5,343 nucleotides of DNA. Source: GCA-965745 sp046704525. GTDB taxonomy: Archaea; Thermoplasmatota; Thermoplasmata; Thermoplasmatales; Thermoplasmataceae. This document shows positions 4,905 through 5,343 of this stretch, in pieces. The stretch lies in the NCBI GenBank assembly GCA_046704525.1, contig JBJKRS010000140.1, forward strand, positions 1-5,343. The letters run 5' to 3'. Below the pieces are notes generated by a model. The model worked only from the letters and a program-made list of their open reading frames with translations. It did not search any database and was not told the origin of the DNA. The position numbers were made by a program, and so were the translations under genes. Numbering within the stretch: the stretch's first letter is position 1; each line of letters starts with the position of its first letter.

Positions 4905-5343
4905 TCACTTGGCGTACTGGCATATACCCTTGAAGACAGGCTGGGTTTCCATTTTCTCGAGTATTTCGCGGAGTTTGGCTTCAATGTCGTCAACTTCAGC
5001 TTCGTTTTTCTGGATTCTTGAAGCATACCTATCATAGAGAGACGTCTCCTTGAAATTAAGCATAAGAAACCTGACTACATTTTCCAGCTCTTCCACAACG
5101 AAGTCCTGGCCGGATGCAACTTTCTTGTTATATAGTGTGAGGAACCTCCCGTCGGGGGTCTTGAGGTATTTCTTTGCATCCTCCATGCCGATGTCAGTTG
5201 GATCCTCGAGCCGGTAATGCAGTTCCGCGCCCCTGAAAGAATCAAGCCAGTTCCGCATGATGTGCCCTACGAGATCTCCTGAGTAATATACTGTGTTTTG
5301 TGGAGGCGAGGCGTTCAGGTTGTCGTTGTTTACAGCAGTGTAC
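4905..5343 (-). CDS. Hypothetical protein, C-terminal part, runs off the right edge
   Basis: The minus-strand frame is open from the window edge through to TGA at 4907-4905, giving 145 visible residues. An ATG at 5258 could start a 117-residue protein. However, the 28 codons upstream of it are also open and read like real coding sequence (for example NTVYYSGDLVGHI), so I take the gene as truncated by the window. I do not recognise the family. Visible features are aromatic, beta-like stretches near the edge; a middle part with GRFLTLYNKKVASGQDF; and a C-terminal amphipathic helix with the charged heptad-like run NEAEVDDIEAKLREILEKME, likely a short coiled coil. The protein ends in GICQYAK. There are no membrane segments. 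It is convergent with the small membrane protein, with only 5 bases between the stop codons. Confidence 0.65.
   Translation of the reverse strand, partial: YTAVNNDNLNASPPQNTVYYSGDLVGHIMRNWLDSFRGAELHYRLEDPTDIGMEDAKKYLKTPDGRFLTLYNKKVASGQDFVVEELENVVRFLMLNFKETSLYDRYASRIQKNEAEVDDIEAKLREILEKMETQPVFKGICQYAK

Noticed and set aside
1..5343. CRISPR array, tRNA, insertion sequence, toxin-antitoxin or defence cluster
   Set aside because: I found no regularly spaced direct repeats, tRNA cloverleaf, transposase motifs or terminal repeats. The genes are metabolic, transport or unassigned.

Overview
The window looks like chromosomal DNA of a euryarchaeon, most probably of the Thermoplasmatales or a close relative. 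This placement is inferred from sequence style, because no rRNA or ribosomal gene is present. Arginine is written mostly with AGG/AGA and isoleucine often with ATA. Several start codons (GTG, TTG, ATG) lie about 25-35 bases downstream of an archaeal-type TATA box with no Shine-Dalgarno sequence, as expected for leaderless mRNAs. The MFS gene is the exception: it has a strong internal AAGGAGG. I see no mobile element, CRISPR array, tRNA or rRNA.

Layout: (1) 1-518 +, the C-terminal part of a SAM-dependent methyltransferase resembling sarcosine/dimethylglycine N-methyltransferases (betaine synthesis), cut by the left edge. (2) 519-673, a spacer with a 9-bp inverted repeat and T-run just after the methyltransferase stop, then a TATA-like box and a 22-codon leader ORF that overlaps the next start. 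(3) 674-1918 +, a 12-TM major facilitator superfamily exporter. (4) 1919-2016, a spacer whose TATA box is bracketed by a perfect 9-bp inverted repeat. (5) 2017-2541 +, a soluble protein I do not recognise. (6) 2549-3385 -, a two-domain 3-mercaptopyruvate-type sulfurtransferase, convergent with the previous gene. (7) 3386-3500, a divergent promoter region. (8) 3501-4598 +, a cation diffusion facilitator (CDF) metal exporter with two tandem C-terminal cytoplasmic domains. (9) 4687-4899 +, a 70-residue protein with two membrane segments. (10) 4905-5343 -, the C-terminal part of an unrecognised protein whose reading frame runs off the right edge.

The genes appear to be mostly single transcription units with their own promoters, not one large operon. 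The clearest possible functional link is the divergent pair of sulfurtransferase (sulfur/thiol metabolism) and CDF exporter (divalent metal efflux), which share a 115-bp promoter region; this is inference from position only. The window is mainly housekeeping and transport content, and I found no convincing new multi-gene system. The best leads are the leader ORF coupled to the MFS gene, the inverted repeat around the promoter of the unknown gene, and the duplicated CDF tail with an Asn in its transport site.
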